Positions 1 to 5,599 of a stretch of DNA of 8,509 bases are shown here, one piece after another. Both the position numbers and the translations under genes were made by a program. The DNA comes from Bacteroidota bacterium (GTDB lineage: Bacteria; Bacteroidota; Ignavibacteria; UBA10030; UBA8401). The DNA is taken from contig JANXZD010000233.1 in NCBI GenBank assembly GCA_025355705.1, positions 1 through 8,509 on the forward strand, given 5' to 3'. The stretch's first letter is position 1; every line of letters begins with the position of its first letter. The notes beneath the pieces are model-generated. The model saw only the letters and a list, made by a program, of their open reading frames with translations, was not told where the DNA came from and ran no database searches.

Positions 1-12
1 AAGGAAAAATTT

Positions 13-1467
13 TTACCGAGAACGAATTTCAATTTTCTTTTTTATTTGCTCTATCGATAAACGGAATTTTTGATCTATCTTGATCTGTTCTTCAACCGTT
101 TGGTAGGCGTGAATAACCGTGCTGTGATCTCGCCCTCCAAAATTCAATCCGATTGTTTTTAACGAGCAATTTGTCAGTTCTTTTGCAATATACATTGCTA
201 TTTGACGAGCGATAACGATTTCTTGTTTTCTGGTCTTTGCTCTTAACAGATCATTTGGAATATCATAAAATTCAGAGACAATGCGTTGAATCTCTTCAAC
301 GGTAATCGGAGATCGAACTTCCGTTACAACCGAACTAAGAACCTCACGAGCCATATCAAGATCGATATCTTTTCCTAATAAAGAGGCATTAAACAAAAGC
401 TTCGTGTAGCAACCCTCTAATTCCCTAACATTCGAAGTAACATTTGCCGCGATAAAATCCAAAACAATTTCGGGAATAACGACATTATCTCGTTCGCATT
501 TGTTGCGCAAAATCGCCGATCGTGTTTCCAGGTCTGGCGGTTGAATATCCGCTGTCAAGCCCCATTGAAAACGAGAGATCAGACGTTCATCTAATCCCTT
601 TAGTTCTTTTGGCGGCCTATCAGACGAAAGAATAATCTGTTTTCCTAGCTGGTGGAGGGAGTTAAAAGTATGGAAAAAACTGTCCTGTGTTTTTTCTTTT
701 CCCGTGAAGAATTGGATATCATCGACAATTAATATATCCATACTTCGATACAACGTTGAAAACTCCGTCGTTGCATCGTTGCGAATGGCATCAATAAATT
801 CATTAGTAAATTTTTCGCTGGAAACATAGATAACACGTCTTGCTTTTCCTGTTTCCAAAGCATAATTACCAATTGCCTGCATTAAATGTGTTTTGCCAAG
901 CCCGGTGCCGCCATATAAAACCAATGGATTAAAAGATGTTCCCCCCGGATTGTTAGCGACGGCTGTTGCGGCAGCACGAGCAAGTTGATTGCTTTCCCCC
1001 TTGATGAAGGTATTAAAGGTGTTCCGTTTGTTTAAAAAAGTTTTTTCATACGGTAAGGGTTGAGCGTATTGCGTTTGCTCAACCCTTGCATTGATGAGTT
1101 CGGTGGCTTTAATCGCCGCCTCATTAGATGAAACCAGAATACTTTGCGATGTTTCGTCTGCAGGAACCACTGTATAGGTAAGCCTTGCAGACGGCCCAAG
1201 AGTTTTTTTCAATGCATCGGAAATCAGGGAATAATAATGTTCTTCAAGCCACTCATAAAAAAATTGACTGGGAACCGTAACAGAAACCTCGTTATTCTCA
1301 ATCTTTATCGGCTTTATTGGCTCAAACCAAGTCTTAAAACTTTGCGAATTTACCTGTGGCAAAATATGAGAAAGAATATTTATCCAAATAACACCCACTT
1401 CGTTTTGCTGGATATCCGGTTTTTTTATTGAAACGGGAGCATCAGATGATGTAGCAATAGAAATCAT
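13..1467 (-). CDS. dnaA: Chromosomal replication initiator protein DnaA
   Basis: DnaA binds DnaA boxes at oriC as an ATP-dependent oligomer, melts the origin and recruits the replicative helicase; it also acts as a transcription regulator. The 484-residue length is normal. Visible regions are an N-terminal domain I (about 25-105, with the SFKTWFEPIKPI stretch typical of the family), a variable linker (105-140), the AAA+ core with Walker A GGTGLGKTH (186-194), Walker B ILIVDD (245-250), the arginine-finger region LDERLISRF (292-300), sensor II RELEG (348-352), and the DNA-binding signature GGRDHSTVIHA (444-454). I chose the ATG at 1467 because a GAGG ribosome binding site (1473-1476 on the complement) sits 5 nt upstream. 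An in-frame ATG at 1491 and TTG at 1494 would swallow that site and a DnaA box. The gene diverges from rpmH across oriC. It is probably autoregulated, since an exact DnaA box overlaps its nearer promoter. Identification is certain; only the start has minor doubt. Confidence 0.98.
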   Translation of the reverse strand: MISIATSSDAPVSIKKPDIQQNEVGVIWINILSHILPQVNSQSFKTWFEPIKPIKIENNEVSVTVPSQFFYEWLEEHYYSLISDALKKTLGPSARLTYTVVPADETSQSILVSSNEAAIKATELINARVEQTQYAQPLPYEKTFLNKRNTFNTFIKGESNQLARAAATAVANNPGGTSFNPLVLYGGTGLGKTHLMQAIGNYALETGKARRVIYVSSEKFTNEFIDAIRNDATTEFSTLYRSMDILIVDDIQFFTGKEKTQDSFFHTFNSLHQLGKQIILSSDRPPKELKGLDERLISRFQWGLTADIQPPDLETRSAILRNKCERDNVVIPEIVLDFIAANVTSNVRELEGCYTKLLFNASLLGKDIDLDMAREVLSSVVTEVRSPITVEEIQRIVSEFYDIPNDLLRAKTRKQEIVIARQIAMYIAKELTNCSLKTIGLNFGGRDHSTVIHAYQTVEEQIKIDQKFRLSIEQIKKKIEIRSR

Positions 1468-1472
1468 AAAAA

Positions 1473-1476
1473 CCTC
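1473..1476 (-). promoter_or_regulatory. Ribosome binding site of dnaA
   Basis: GAGG on the minus strand, 5 nt before the ATG at 1467. It decides the start in favour of the internal ATG over the in-frame ATG and TTG 24-27 nt further upstream, which have no such site. Confidence 0.7.
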
Positions 1477-1481
1477 AAAAG

Positions 1482-1490
1482 TTATCAACA
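1482..1490 (+). promoter_or_regulatory. DnaA box, one mismatch (TTATCAACA)
   Basis: One mismatch to TTATNCACA. It lies in the predicted dnaA leader, just upstream of the dnaA ribosome binding site, where bound DnaA could hinder transcription. Confidence 0.55.
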
Positions 1491-1502
1491 TCAAACAATG
1501 TT

Positions 1503-1511
1503 TTATTCACA
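1503..1511 (+). promoter_or_regulatory. DnaA box, exact consensus (TTATTCACA)
   Basis: Exact match to TTATNCACA. It lies downstream of the predicted proximal dnaA start site and 12 bp from the next box, TTATTAACA at 1515-1523. Confidence 0.8.
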
Positions 1512-1514
1512 ATG

Positions 1515-1523
1515 TTATTAACA
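1515..1523 (+). promoter_or_regulatory. DnaA box, one mismatch (TTATTAACA)
   Basis: One mismatch to TTATNCACA. It has the same orientation as, and lies 12 bp from, the exact box at 1503-1511, so the two form a close pair. Confidence 0.5.
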
Positions 1524-1565
1524 ATTTCACAAATTAAAATTAACACACTTAGAACCACAAAGAGA

Positions 1566-1593
1566 ATTATACACATTAGTTTTGAACTGTTAA
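1566..1593 (-). promoter_or_regulatory. Proximal dnaA promoter (TTAACA-16-TATAAT)
   Basis: On the minus strand a -35 TTAACA (1588-1593; 5 of 6 to TTGACA) is followed after 16 bp by a perfect -10 TATAAT (1566-1571). Transcription would start near 1559 and give a leader of about 90 nt before the dnaA ATG at 1467. The -10 overlaps the exact DnaA box at 1567-1575, so DnaA binding should compete with RNA polymerase. The promoter is predicted from sequence only. Confidence 0.65.
1567..1575 (+). promoter_or_regulatory. DnaA box, exact consensus (TTATACACA), on the dnaA -10 element
   Basis: Exact match to TTATNCACA. It overlaps five of the six bases of the TATAAT -10 of the proximal dnaA promoter, so it is likely both an origin box and an autorepression operator. 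Confidence 0.8.
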
Positions 1594-1633
1594 GTCATTG
1601 CAAAACAACGACTGCAAGGCCGCCCACACAAAC

Positions 1634-1642
1634 TTATCAACA
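1634..1642 (+). promoter_or_regulatory. DnaA box, one mismatch (TTATCAACA)
   Basis: The same variant 9-mer as at 1482-1490. It is followed 5 bp later by an oppositely oriented near-box, ATATTCACA, on the minus strand at 1648-1656. Confidence 0.5.
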
Positions 1643-1647
1643 CCACA

Positions 1648-1656
1648 TGTGAATAT
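1648..1656 (-). promoter_or_regulatory. Weak DnaA box in reverse orientation (ATATTCACA)
   Basis: One mismatch to the consensus at position 1, and the only good reverse-oriented candidate in the cluster. It overlaps the 8-bp palindrome CACATGTG at 1644-1651. Confidence 0.35.
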
Positions 1657-1708
1657 CTTTTTATGTTGGTTCCACAGTGCTTCCACGGCCGATGGATTAT
1701 GGGAAAAG

Positions 1709-1717
1709 TTATCCACA
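1709..1717 (+). promoter_or_regulatory. DnaA box, highest-affinity form (TTATCCACA)
   Basis: Exact match to TTATCCACA, the strongest known DnaA-binding 9-mer in E. coli and many other bacteria. A second ATCCACA (1722-1728) follows exactly 11 bp later. It is the last strong box before the AT-rich tract, so it is the likely anchor for the DnaA filament that opens the origin. Confidence 0.88.
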
Positions 1718-1754
1718 AACAATCCACACACATGATAATACATACTTACACTGT

Positions 1755-1784
1755 ATTATATCTTATTTGAACGAAAGAAGTCAA
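1755..1784 (-). promoter_or_regulatory. Distal minus-strand promoter toward dnaA (TTGACT-18-TATAAT)
   Basis: On the minus strand -35 TTGACT (1779-1784; 5 of 6) and a perfect -10 TATAAT (1755-1760) are separated by 18 bp. Transcription would start near 1748 and cross the whole DnaA-box cluster before reaching dnaA, giving a leader of about 280 nt. It may be a second dnaA promoter or a source of transcription that helps open the origin. Predicted from sequence only. Confidence 0.6.
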
Positions 1785-1790
1785 GGAAAA

Positions 1791-1840
1791 TTTAAACAAT
1801 TATTTTTTATTTTTTTTGTTTGGTAAATTCTATTGTAAAA
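1791..1840. other. AT-rich tract, candidate DNA unwinding element
   Basis: Only 6 of 50 bases are G or C, with long T runs on the plus strand. It sits on the rpmH side of the strongest DnaA box, where an unwinding element would be expected, though about 75 bp away. The less extreme AT-rich stretch at 1731-1770, closer to the box, is an alternative. Confidence 0.45.
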
Positions 1841-1917
1841 TTGTGTTCGTTTTTGGGATGAATTTTCGTTACCCAATCCCATACTTGCGCCGGGATAGAT
1901 AATTCAAACTGTTTCAT
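1807..1917 (-). CDS. Possible small protein of 36 residues in the origin region (hypothetical)
   Basis: An ATG at 1917 opens 36 codons ending at TAA 1809-1807; the in-frame codon at 1930-1932 is a stop. The product starts MKQFELSIPAQVWDWVTKIH, has two tryptophans, and is predicted helical then strand-like, ending in a basic Lys/Gln tail. Its 5' part (about 1847-1900) is a distinctly less AT-rich island in the AT-rich origin, and the composition looks protein-like. Against it: no convincing ribosome binding site lies upstream, the 3' end runs into the poly-T tract, and ORFs of this size arise by chance. It could also be a gene remnant. I do not recognise the sequence. Confidence 0.3.
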   Translation of the reverse strand: MKQFELSIPAQVWDWVTKIHPKNEHNFTIEFTKQKK

Positions 1918-1976
1918 TTTACTGATGATTTATTCAAAACAATCGAATAAAATTTCTAAACATAGATTTATCTTGT

Positions 1977-2007
1977 TTGTCCTGCGATGTTTTTGTATTT
2001 TTATAAC
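1977..2007 (+). promoter_or_regulatory. Tentative promoter of the rpmH operon
   Basis: TTGTCC (1977-1982) and TATAAC (2002-2007; 5 of 6 to TATAAT) are separated by 19 bp and would start transcription near 2014, about 17 nt before the rpmH ATG. The long spacer and weak -35 make this uncertain; TTGTTT (1973-1978) with TATTTT (1996-2001) is an alternative. Confidence 0.3.
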
Positions 2008-2030
2008 GCTTTTATTCATCTGGAGAAACA

Positions 2031-2183
2031 ATGAAACGAACATTTCAACCCCATAAACGTAAACGCAGAAACACACATGGTTTTCGCGAACGTATGGCGA
2101 CCAAAAACGGACGCAAGGTATTATCAAACCGCCGCGCAAAAGGGCGACATAAACTGACTGTAAGCGACGAGCCGCGCAACTAA
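2031..2183 (+). CDS. rpmH: 50S ribosomal protein L34
   Basis: L34 is a small, very basic protein of the large ribosomal subunit. The 50-residue product begins MKRTFQPHKRKRRNTHGF and contains the family core NGRKVLSNRRAKGRHKLT. It carries a histidine after MKRTFQP where serine is usual, and ends in a VSDEPRN tail of the kind I recall from the Bacteroidota/Chlorobiota side. GGAGA (2022-2026) lies 4 nt before the ATG, a good ribosome binding site. It is the first gene of the rpmH-rnpA-yidD-yidC operon, an order conserved next to oriC in many bacteria, and it is transcribed away from the origin. Identification is certain. Confidence 0.97.
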   Translation: MKRTFQPHKRKRRNTHGFRERMATKNGRKVLSNRRAKGRHKLTVSDEPRN

Positions 2184-2243
2184 TGTGGCTTAGCTTTCGT
2201 CTGTGCTTCTCTCCTCTCTCAAAATCAGGAAGCGGTGGCGTGA

Positions 2244-2630
2244 GTGCAACAGACACTTCCCAAACTAAACATTCTACGCGGATATCAATCGTTCACAACA
2301 GTAATCACTAACGGAGTTTCATTTAAAGGAACGCTGTTGTCGGTCTTTGTTTTGAAGGATATGAACAAGAAGGATCTATGGGTTGGAATTTCTGTACCTA
2401 AAAAACGCATTGTGCTTGCAGTCAATCGGAACAGGATAAAAAGATTGATACGTGAAGCAGTAAGAAGGAACTTTAAAGAATTGCAAACGGGTGCAGTTGA
2501 GAAAAATATCGGCGCAGGGATTGTTGTAATATTTAAAGGTGATAATAACAGCGATACCCGTCGTTTAAAATTACAGGATATAGAACCGGTGTGGATTAAA
2601 ATTCAACAACAAATCCTTCAAGCGATATGA
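2244..2630 (+). CDS. rnpA: Ribonuclease P protein component
   Basis: The protein subunit of RNase P binds the catalytic RNA (not in this window) and helps it cleave the 5' leader from pre-tRNAs. The 128-residue product is of normal length and contains the signature NRNRIKRLIREAVRRNF (61-77, the RNR motif) after a VGISVPKK strand (47-54). The reading frame is closed by TGA at 2241-2243, directly before the GTG at 2244, so GTG is the longest possible start. GGTGG (2234-2238), 5 nt upstream, or AGGA (2227-2230) may serve as ribosome binding site. It lies 60 nt after rpmH with no terminator between, and its TGA overlaps the yidD ATG (ATGA). Family identity is firm; the start is likely but not proven. 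Confidence 0.95.
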   Translation: MQQTLPKLNILRGYQSFTTVITNGVSFKGTLLSVFVLKDMNKKDLWVGISVPKKRIVLAVNRNRIKRLIREAVRRNFKELQTGAVEKNIGAGIVVIFKGDNNSDTRRLKLQDIEPVWIKIQQQILQAI

Positions 2631-2866
2631 GCTACATATTGATTTTTTTGATACGTGTTTATCAGATGGTAATCTCGCCGTTTCTTCCAGCCAATACGTG
2701 TAGATTTTTTCCGACCTGCTCTACGTATGCCATCGAATCAATTCACAAACACGGCGCGTTAAAGGGATCACTGCTTGGCGCGAAACGGATCTGTAAGTGT
2801 CACCCATACAACGAAGGTGGATACGATCCGGTTCCGGAATATTTTTCATTGACAAAGAAAAAATAA
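2627..2866 (+). CDS. yidD: Membrane protein insertion efficiency factor YidD
   Basis: YidD is a small inner-membrane-associated protein that aids YidC-dependent insertion of membrane proteins. The 79-residue product shows an N-terminal amphipathic/hydrophobic stretch (2-20, ILIFLIRVYQMVISPFLP), the family motif CRFFPTCSTYA (25-35), further cysteines at 56 and 58, and the HPYNEGGYDPVP block (59-70). The length is typical. Its ATG overlaps the rnpA stop codon (ATGA) and it has no good ribosome binding site of its own, so translation is probably coupled to rnpA. yidC starts 4 nt after its stop, which fits a joint role. Confidence 0.95.
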   Translation: MSYILIFLIRVYQMVISPFLPANTCRFFPTCSTYAIESIHKHGALKGSLLGAKRICKCHPYNEGGYDPVPEYFSLTKKK

Positions 2867-2870
2867 TACC

Positions 2871-4676
2871 ATGGGAAGACAAGAGACAATCGGATTTATT
2901 TTGATCGCGGCAGTTTTGATGGCGTGGATGTATTTTACATCTCCGCAACGACAACCGCAGCAAACCCCTCAAAGACCACAAACCATCGTAGACGATTCTA
3001 CAAAAAAAACAGAACCGGTTTTTCGCGTTGAACAACAACACCTATCGCCAAACACGTCTTCGCAACAACCGCAGCCAATAAGCGATACGCTGGGGAAATA
3101 TTTCAGCGGAACAGAAGTCGGCAAAGAACAAACATTTACCGTCGAAACAGAAAATTACATAGCGGAACTTTCCACCAAAGGCGGCTCGATCAAACAATGG
3201 ACTTTAAAGAATCACAAAACGTGGGATAACCACCCCGTACAATTGGTGAACGACAGTAAAGGTGATTTTAACATTCTATTCTCGACCACAGATGGTAAAA
3301 TGATTAATACAAAGAATCATTTTTTTACAACGCAAATACCGGTTGGAGGGAAAATTATTCTTTCCGGCAAAGACGAAGCGGTTTTACAATTTGTGTTGAA
3401 CGCAAAAGAAGGACGCATCGTAAAGAAACTTACATTTAAAAACCAAGTTTTCGATTTCGATGCCGACATTGCTTTTGAAGGAATGCAGAACGTTGTTGCG
3501 AATTATGAATATCAGATTTTATGGGAGAATGGGATTCGATACACCGAATATAACAGTGTTGATGAATCCAATTCAGCAGCTGCGTATACATATGGTGGCG
3601 GCGAGCTAAAAGAAGTGAACGCAAAAGCTGTCGGTGAAAATCCGAAAGAAGACCCATCAGGGCAGACCGAATGGGTTGCCCTTCGAAACAAATATTTTGC
3701 AGTCGCACTTCTCTCGCAAGACAAAAAAGCAACCGGTTCGTATTTGGAAGGACAGCATCTTACAACAAAAGATAGTGGTGTTCTAGAGAAATATTCCATT
3801 GCCTTAAAATATCCGTTTAAAAACTCTGCGAATGAAACGGCAAAAATCTCTACTTATATTGGTCCACTGAAGTTTTCAACGATTAAAAGTTATAATCGTG
3901 GACTTGACCAGATTATGTCACTGGGATGGTCGTGGATCCGTCCGATTACAGAATATGTTTTTATTCCGCTTTTTGCATTTCTTCACTCCTTTATCTCCAA
4001 CTACGGAATCGTGATTATTGTTTTTTCGATCCTGATTAAACTAGGATTGTATCCGCTGACAAAAACAAGCATGAACTCGATGCGAAGAATGCAAAAATTA
4101 CAGCCGATGATGCAGGAAATCCGAGAGAAATATAAGAGCGATGCTCAGCAGATGAATATTCAGATTATGAAACTGTACAAAGATTACGGGGTCAATCCCG
4201 CCGGCGGATGTTTGCCGATGTTGTTACAGCTTCCGATCTTATATGCGCTGTATTCACTATTTACCGCATCCATTGAACTGAGACAAGAACATTTTATGTT
4301 ATGGGTTACCGATCTTTCAGTGCCAGACGTACTGATATCATTACCCTTTTCGCTTCCATTGCTCGGTAATTTTATCAGCGGTCTAACAGTGGCGATGGGT
4401 GTGACAATGTTTGTTCAGCAGAAACAAACCGTTACCGACCCCACACAAAAAGCAATGGTCTGGATGATGCCGATCATGATGACGGTGATGTTCAATCATT
4501 TTCCATCCGGTTTGAATCTATACTATTTTGTGTTCAACCTTCTTTCAATCGGTCAGCAGTGGTATTTTAATCAACGCCACAGCAGTGAGCCGCTGCAAAA
4601 GATACCAGAGAATAAACGCAAAGCCGGATTTATGGAACGGATGCAACGAAATTTACCGAATAAATCAGGTAAATAA
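2871..4676 (+). CDS. yidC: Membrane protein insertase YidC (Oxa1/Alb3 family)
   Basis: YidC inserts and folds inner-membrane proteins, alone or with SecYEG. The 601-residue product is the Gram-negative long form: an N-terminal membrane anchor (about 6-22), a Gln/Pro-rich linker (25-75), a large periplasmic P1 domain (about 80-340, including WVALRNKYFAVAL at 268-280), and the conserved C-terminal insertase core (about 350-570). The core shows FSILIKLGLYPLTKTSMNSM (385-404), a cytoplasmic coiled-coil hairpin (about 400-440), VNPAGGCLPMLLQLPI (441-456), the LRQEHFMLWVTDLS loop (470-483), and FPSGLNLYYFVFNLLSIGQQ (544-563). Lys390 occupies the position of the functional arginine of E. coli (R366). 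The tail is basic (572-601). The ATG is 4 nt after yidD with only an A-rich, poor ribosome binding site, so coupling is likely. A strong terminator follows 12 nt after the stop. Confidence 0.98.
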   Translation: MGRQETIGFILIAAVLMAWMYFTSPQRQPQQTPQRPQTIVDDSTKKTEPVFRVEQQHLSPNTSSQQPQPISDTLGKYFSGTEVGKEQTFTVETENYIAELSTKGGSIKQWTLKNHKTWDNHPVQLVNDSKGDFNILFSTTDGKMINTKNHFFTTQIPVGGKIILSGKDEAVLQFVLNAKEGRIVKKLTFKNQVFDFDADIAFEGMQNVVANYEYQILWENGIRYTEYNSVDESNSAAAYTYGGGELKEVNAKAVGENPKEDPSGQTEWVALRNKYFAVALLSQDKKATGSYLEGQHLTTKDSGVLEKYSIALKYPFKNSANETAKISTYIGPLKFSTIKSYNRGLDQIMSLGWSWIRPITEYVFIPLFAFLHSFISNYGIVIIVFSILIKLGLYPLTKTSMNSMRRMQKLQPMMQEIREKYKSDAQQMNIQIMKLYKDYGVNPAGGCLPMLLQLPILYALYSLFTASIELRQEHFMLWVTDLSVPDVLISLPFSLPLLGNFISGLTVAMGVTMFVQQKQTVTDPTQKAMVWMMPIMMTVMFNHFPSGLNLYYFVFNLLSIGQQWYFNQRHSSEPLQKIPENKRKAGFMERMQRNLPNKSGK

Positions 4677-4687
4677 ATATTGAAATA

Positions 4688-4736
4688 TTTATCAAAAAAA
4701 ACCTCGAAGTTTTACTTCGAGGTTTTTTTTGATAAA
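4688..4736. terminator. Perfect palindromic, probably bidirectional terminator
   Basis: The arms 4688-4710 and 4714-4736 are perfectly complementary over 23 bp around a 3-nt loop. The GC-containing core CCTCGAAG/CTTCGAGG is flanked by eight A on the left and eight T on the right, so the transcript from either strand ends in a hairpin followed by a U run. It sits between convergent yidC (+) and the membrane protein gene at 4753-5541 (-) and can end both. Confidence 0.93.
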
Positions 4737-4752
4737 GCGCAGAAGAGAAGAA

Positions 4753-5541
4753 TTATTCTTTTTCGGTATCATTTTCCATGAATGCCTGTAACTTTTCACC
4801 AATCCATCCGCCGATCAACGAGAGAACAAATCCAGCCGCAAGCTCTTCAACAATATATACTGATTCTTCCATCATCAACAAAGAGAACGAGTAAAGGAAA
4901 ATTGCATTAAGCACAACGCTCAATGCACCGGCAACACCGGCTTCCATAATGGTAACCCCTGGAGAAAAATATCCCACAAGTAATCCAGCAAACAAAAAAC
5001 TTGCACCAAGCGCAAGAATGATACCGCCTACTCCAAATTTCAGCAAAGCGAATCCGCCAATAACAAAGAAGGCGTTAAAAATAAAAGCAATCACTGTTCC
5101 AGCGAGTATCCATCCCCACTGCAAACCACCCTTTTTATCAGCCTCTAATTCTTTTACAAGTTCTTCCGGAGTGATTTGAATCTGTTCACCAACCCATCCG
5201 CCAATCAATCCTAAGATCAAACCCACAACCGGAGCAAGAAAGCGTTCCAGCATAGTAAAATTATAGTTAAAGCCAAACGTCAGAATAATTCCTACGAGTA
5301 CCAGGGTTACAAACCCTCCGATCGCAGGTTCTTTAATTGTGTATCCCTCTGATTTATATCCGATAATAATACCCATAACCACAAAGCCGAGTAACGACAT
5401 AAATGTCGGAATAATTGGGATATGGAAAGTTTGCGAGATCATTAAATGCAGCGAAAGGCAAAGCGCCGTTCCCGCGACAATACCGGTGATCAGCCATTTC
5501 CAATCAAAACTTTCTTTGGATCTGGTGGCTTCAGTAGTCAT
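4753..5541 (-). CDS. Uncharacterised membrane protein with two homologous four-helix halves
   Basis: The 262-residue product is very hydrophobic with about eight membrane segments (near 16-34, 42-62, 72-90, 101-121, 144-168, 170-191, 198-222, 230-250). Residues 12-122 and 140-252 are clearly repeats: FDWKW…AG aligns with LQWGW…AG, GYKSEGYTIKEPAIGG (61-76) with GYFSPGVTIMEAGVAG (190-205), and LIGGWVGEQIQ (112-122) with LIGGWIGEKLQ (242-252). An even helix number per half means both halves should have the same orientation. The halves are joined by a charged linker (about 123-139) and the C-terminus is acidic. There is no signal peptide and no catalytic motif. The start is the ATG at 5541 with AAGGAG (5548-5553) 6 nt upstream. 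I do not recognise the family; a transporter, channel or structural membrane role is possible but unsupported. It lies 138 bp downstream of the hydrolase gene on the same strand. Confidence 0.88.
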   Translation of the reverse strand: MTTEATRSKESFDWKWLITGIVAGTALCLSLHLMISQTFHIPIIPTFMSLLGFVVMGIIIGYKSEGYTIKEPAIGGFVTLVLVGIILTFGFNYNFTMLERFLAPVVGLILGLIGGWVGEQIQITPEELVKELEADKKGGLQWGWILAGTVIAFIFNAFFVIGGFALLKFGVGGIILALGASFLFAGLLVGYFSPGVTIMEAGVAGALSVVLNAIFLYSFSLLMMEESVYIVEELAAGFVLSLIGGWIGEKLQAFMENDTEKE

Positions 5542-5547
5542 GGAAAA

Positions 5548-5553
5548 CTCCTT
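5548..5553 (-). promoter_or_regulatory. Ribosome binding site of the duplicated membrane protein gene
   Basis: AAGGAG on the minus strand, 6 nt before the ATG at 5541. It is a near-ideal Shine-Dalgarno sequence and fixes the start. Confidence 0.85.
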
Positions 5554-5583
5554 GAAAAAGTGATTATGAGATTAAAAAATAAC

Positions 5584-5599
5584 TGCGGGAATTTCCGCA
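5584..5599. repeat. Short imperfect palindrome upstream of the membrane protein gene
   Basis: TGCGGGAATTTCCGCA is a 16-bp inverted repeat with one mismatched pair. It lies about 45 bp upstream of the start at 5541 and 14 bp downstream of a minus-strand TTGACT (5613-5618) that could be a -35, so it would fall over the -10 region. It may be an operator, but no convincing -10 is visible, and chance is not excluded. Confidence 0.3.

Larger units (their letters stand above)
1482..1850. other. oriC: Chromosomal replication origin (oriC): DnaA-box cluster plus AT-rich tract
   Basis: This non-coding stretch between divergent dnaA and rpmH carries three exact matches to the DnaA-box consensus TTATNCACA (1503-1511, 1567-1575, 1709-1717). 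One-mismatch forms are TTATCAACA (1482-1490 and 1634-1642), TTATTAACA (1515-1523) and, on the opposite strand, ATATTCACA (1648-1656). Nearly all point the same way on the plus strand. On the rpmH side of the strongest box (TTATCCACA, 1709-1717) lies an AT-rich region that peaks at 1791-1840 with 6 G/C in 50 bases, a plausible unwinding element. Position beside dnaA, clustered boxes and an adjacent AT-rich tract are the standard criteria for a bacterial origin. The exact limits and the place of unwinding are inferred. Confidence 0.88.

Noticed and set aside
1144..1431. 95-codon plus-strand ORF inside dnaA
   Set aside because: Antisense to the dnaA domain I region; it is a shadow of a well-identified gene.
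1468..1494. Longer dnaA starts at ATG 1491 or TTG 1494
   Set aside because: They would place the GAGG site and a DnaA box inside the coding region and have no ribosome binding site; the ATG at 1467 is better.
1668..1676. GGTTCCACA as a full DnaA box
   Set aside because: Three mismatches to TTATCCACA; kept only as part of the phased TCCAC pattern.
1930..1938. TTATTCAAA as a DnaA box near rpmH
   Set aside because: It has one mismatch in the usually invariant CACA part and is isolated from the cluster, so it is likely chance in AT-rich sequence.
1861..2030. Bacteroidetes-type promoter (TTTG / TAnnTTTG) for rpmH
   Set aside because: No pair with correct spacing was found; the sigma70-like elements at 1977-2007 are only slightly better.
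1930..2256. 108-codon minus-strand ORF antisense to rpmH
   Set aside because: It lies wholly over rpmH and the leader; the real L34 gene explains the open frame, and the product has no recognisable features.
3436..3799. Two overlapping minus-strand ORFs inside yidC
   Set aside because: Antisense to the periplasmic domain of YidC, with cysteine/serine/arginine-rich unlikely products.
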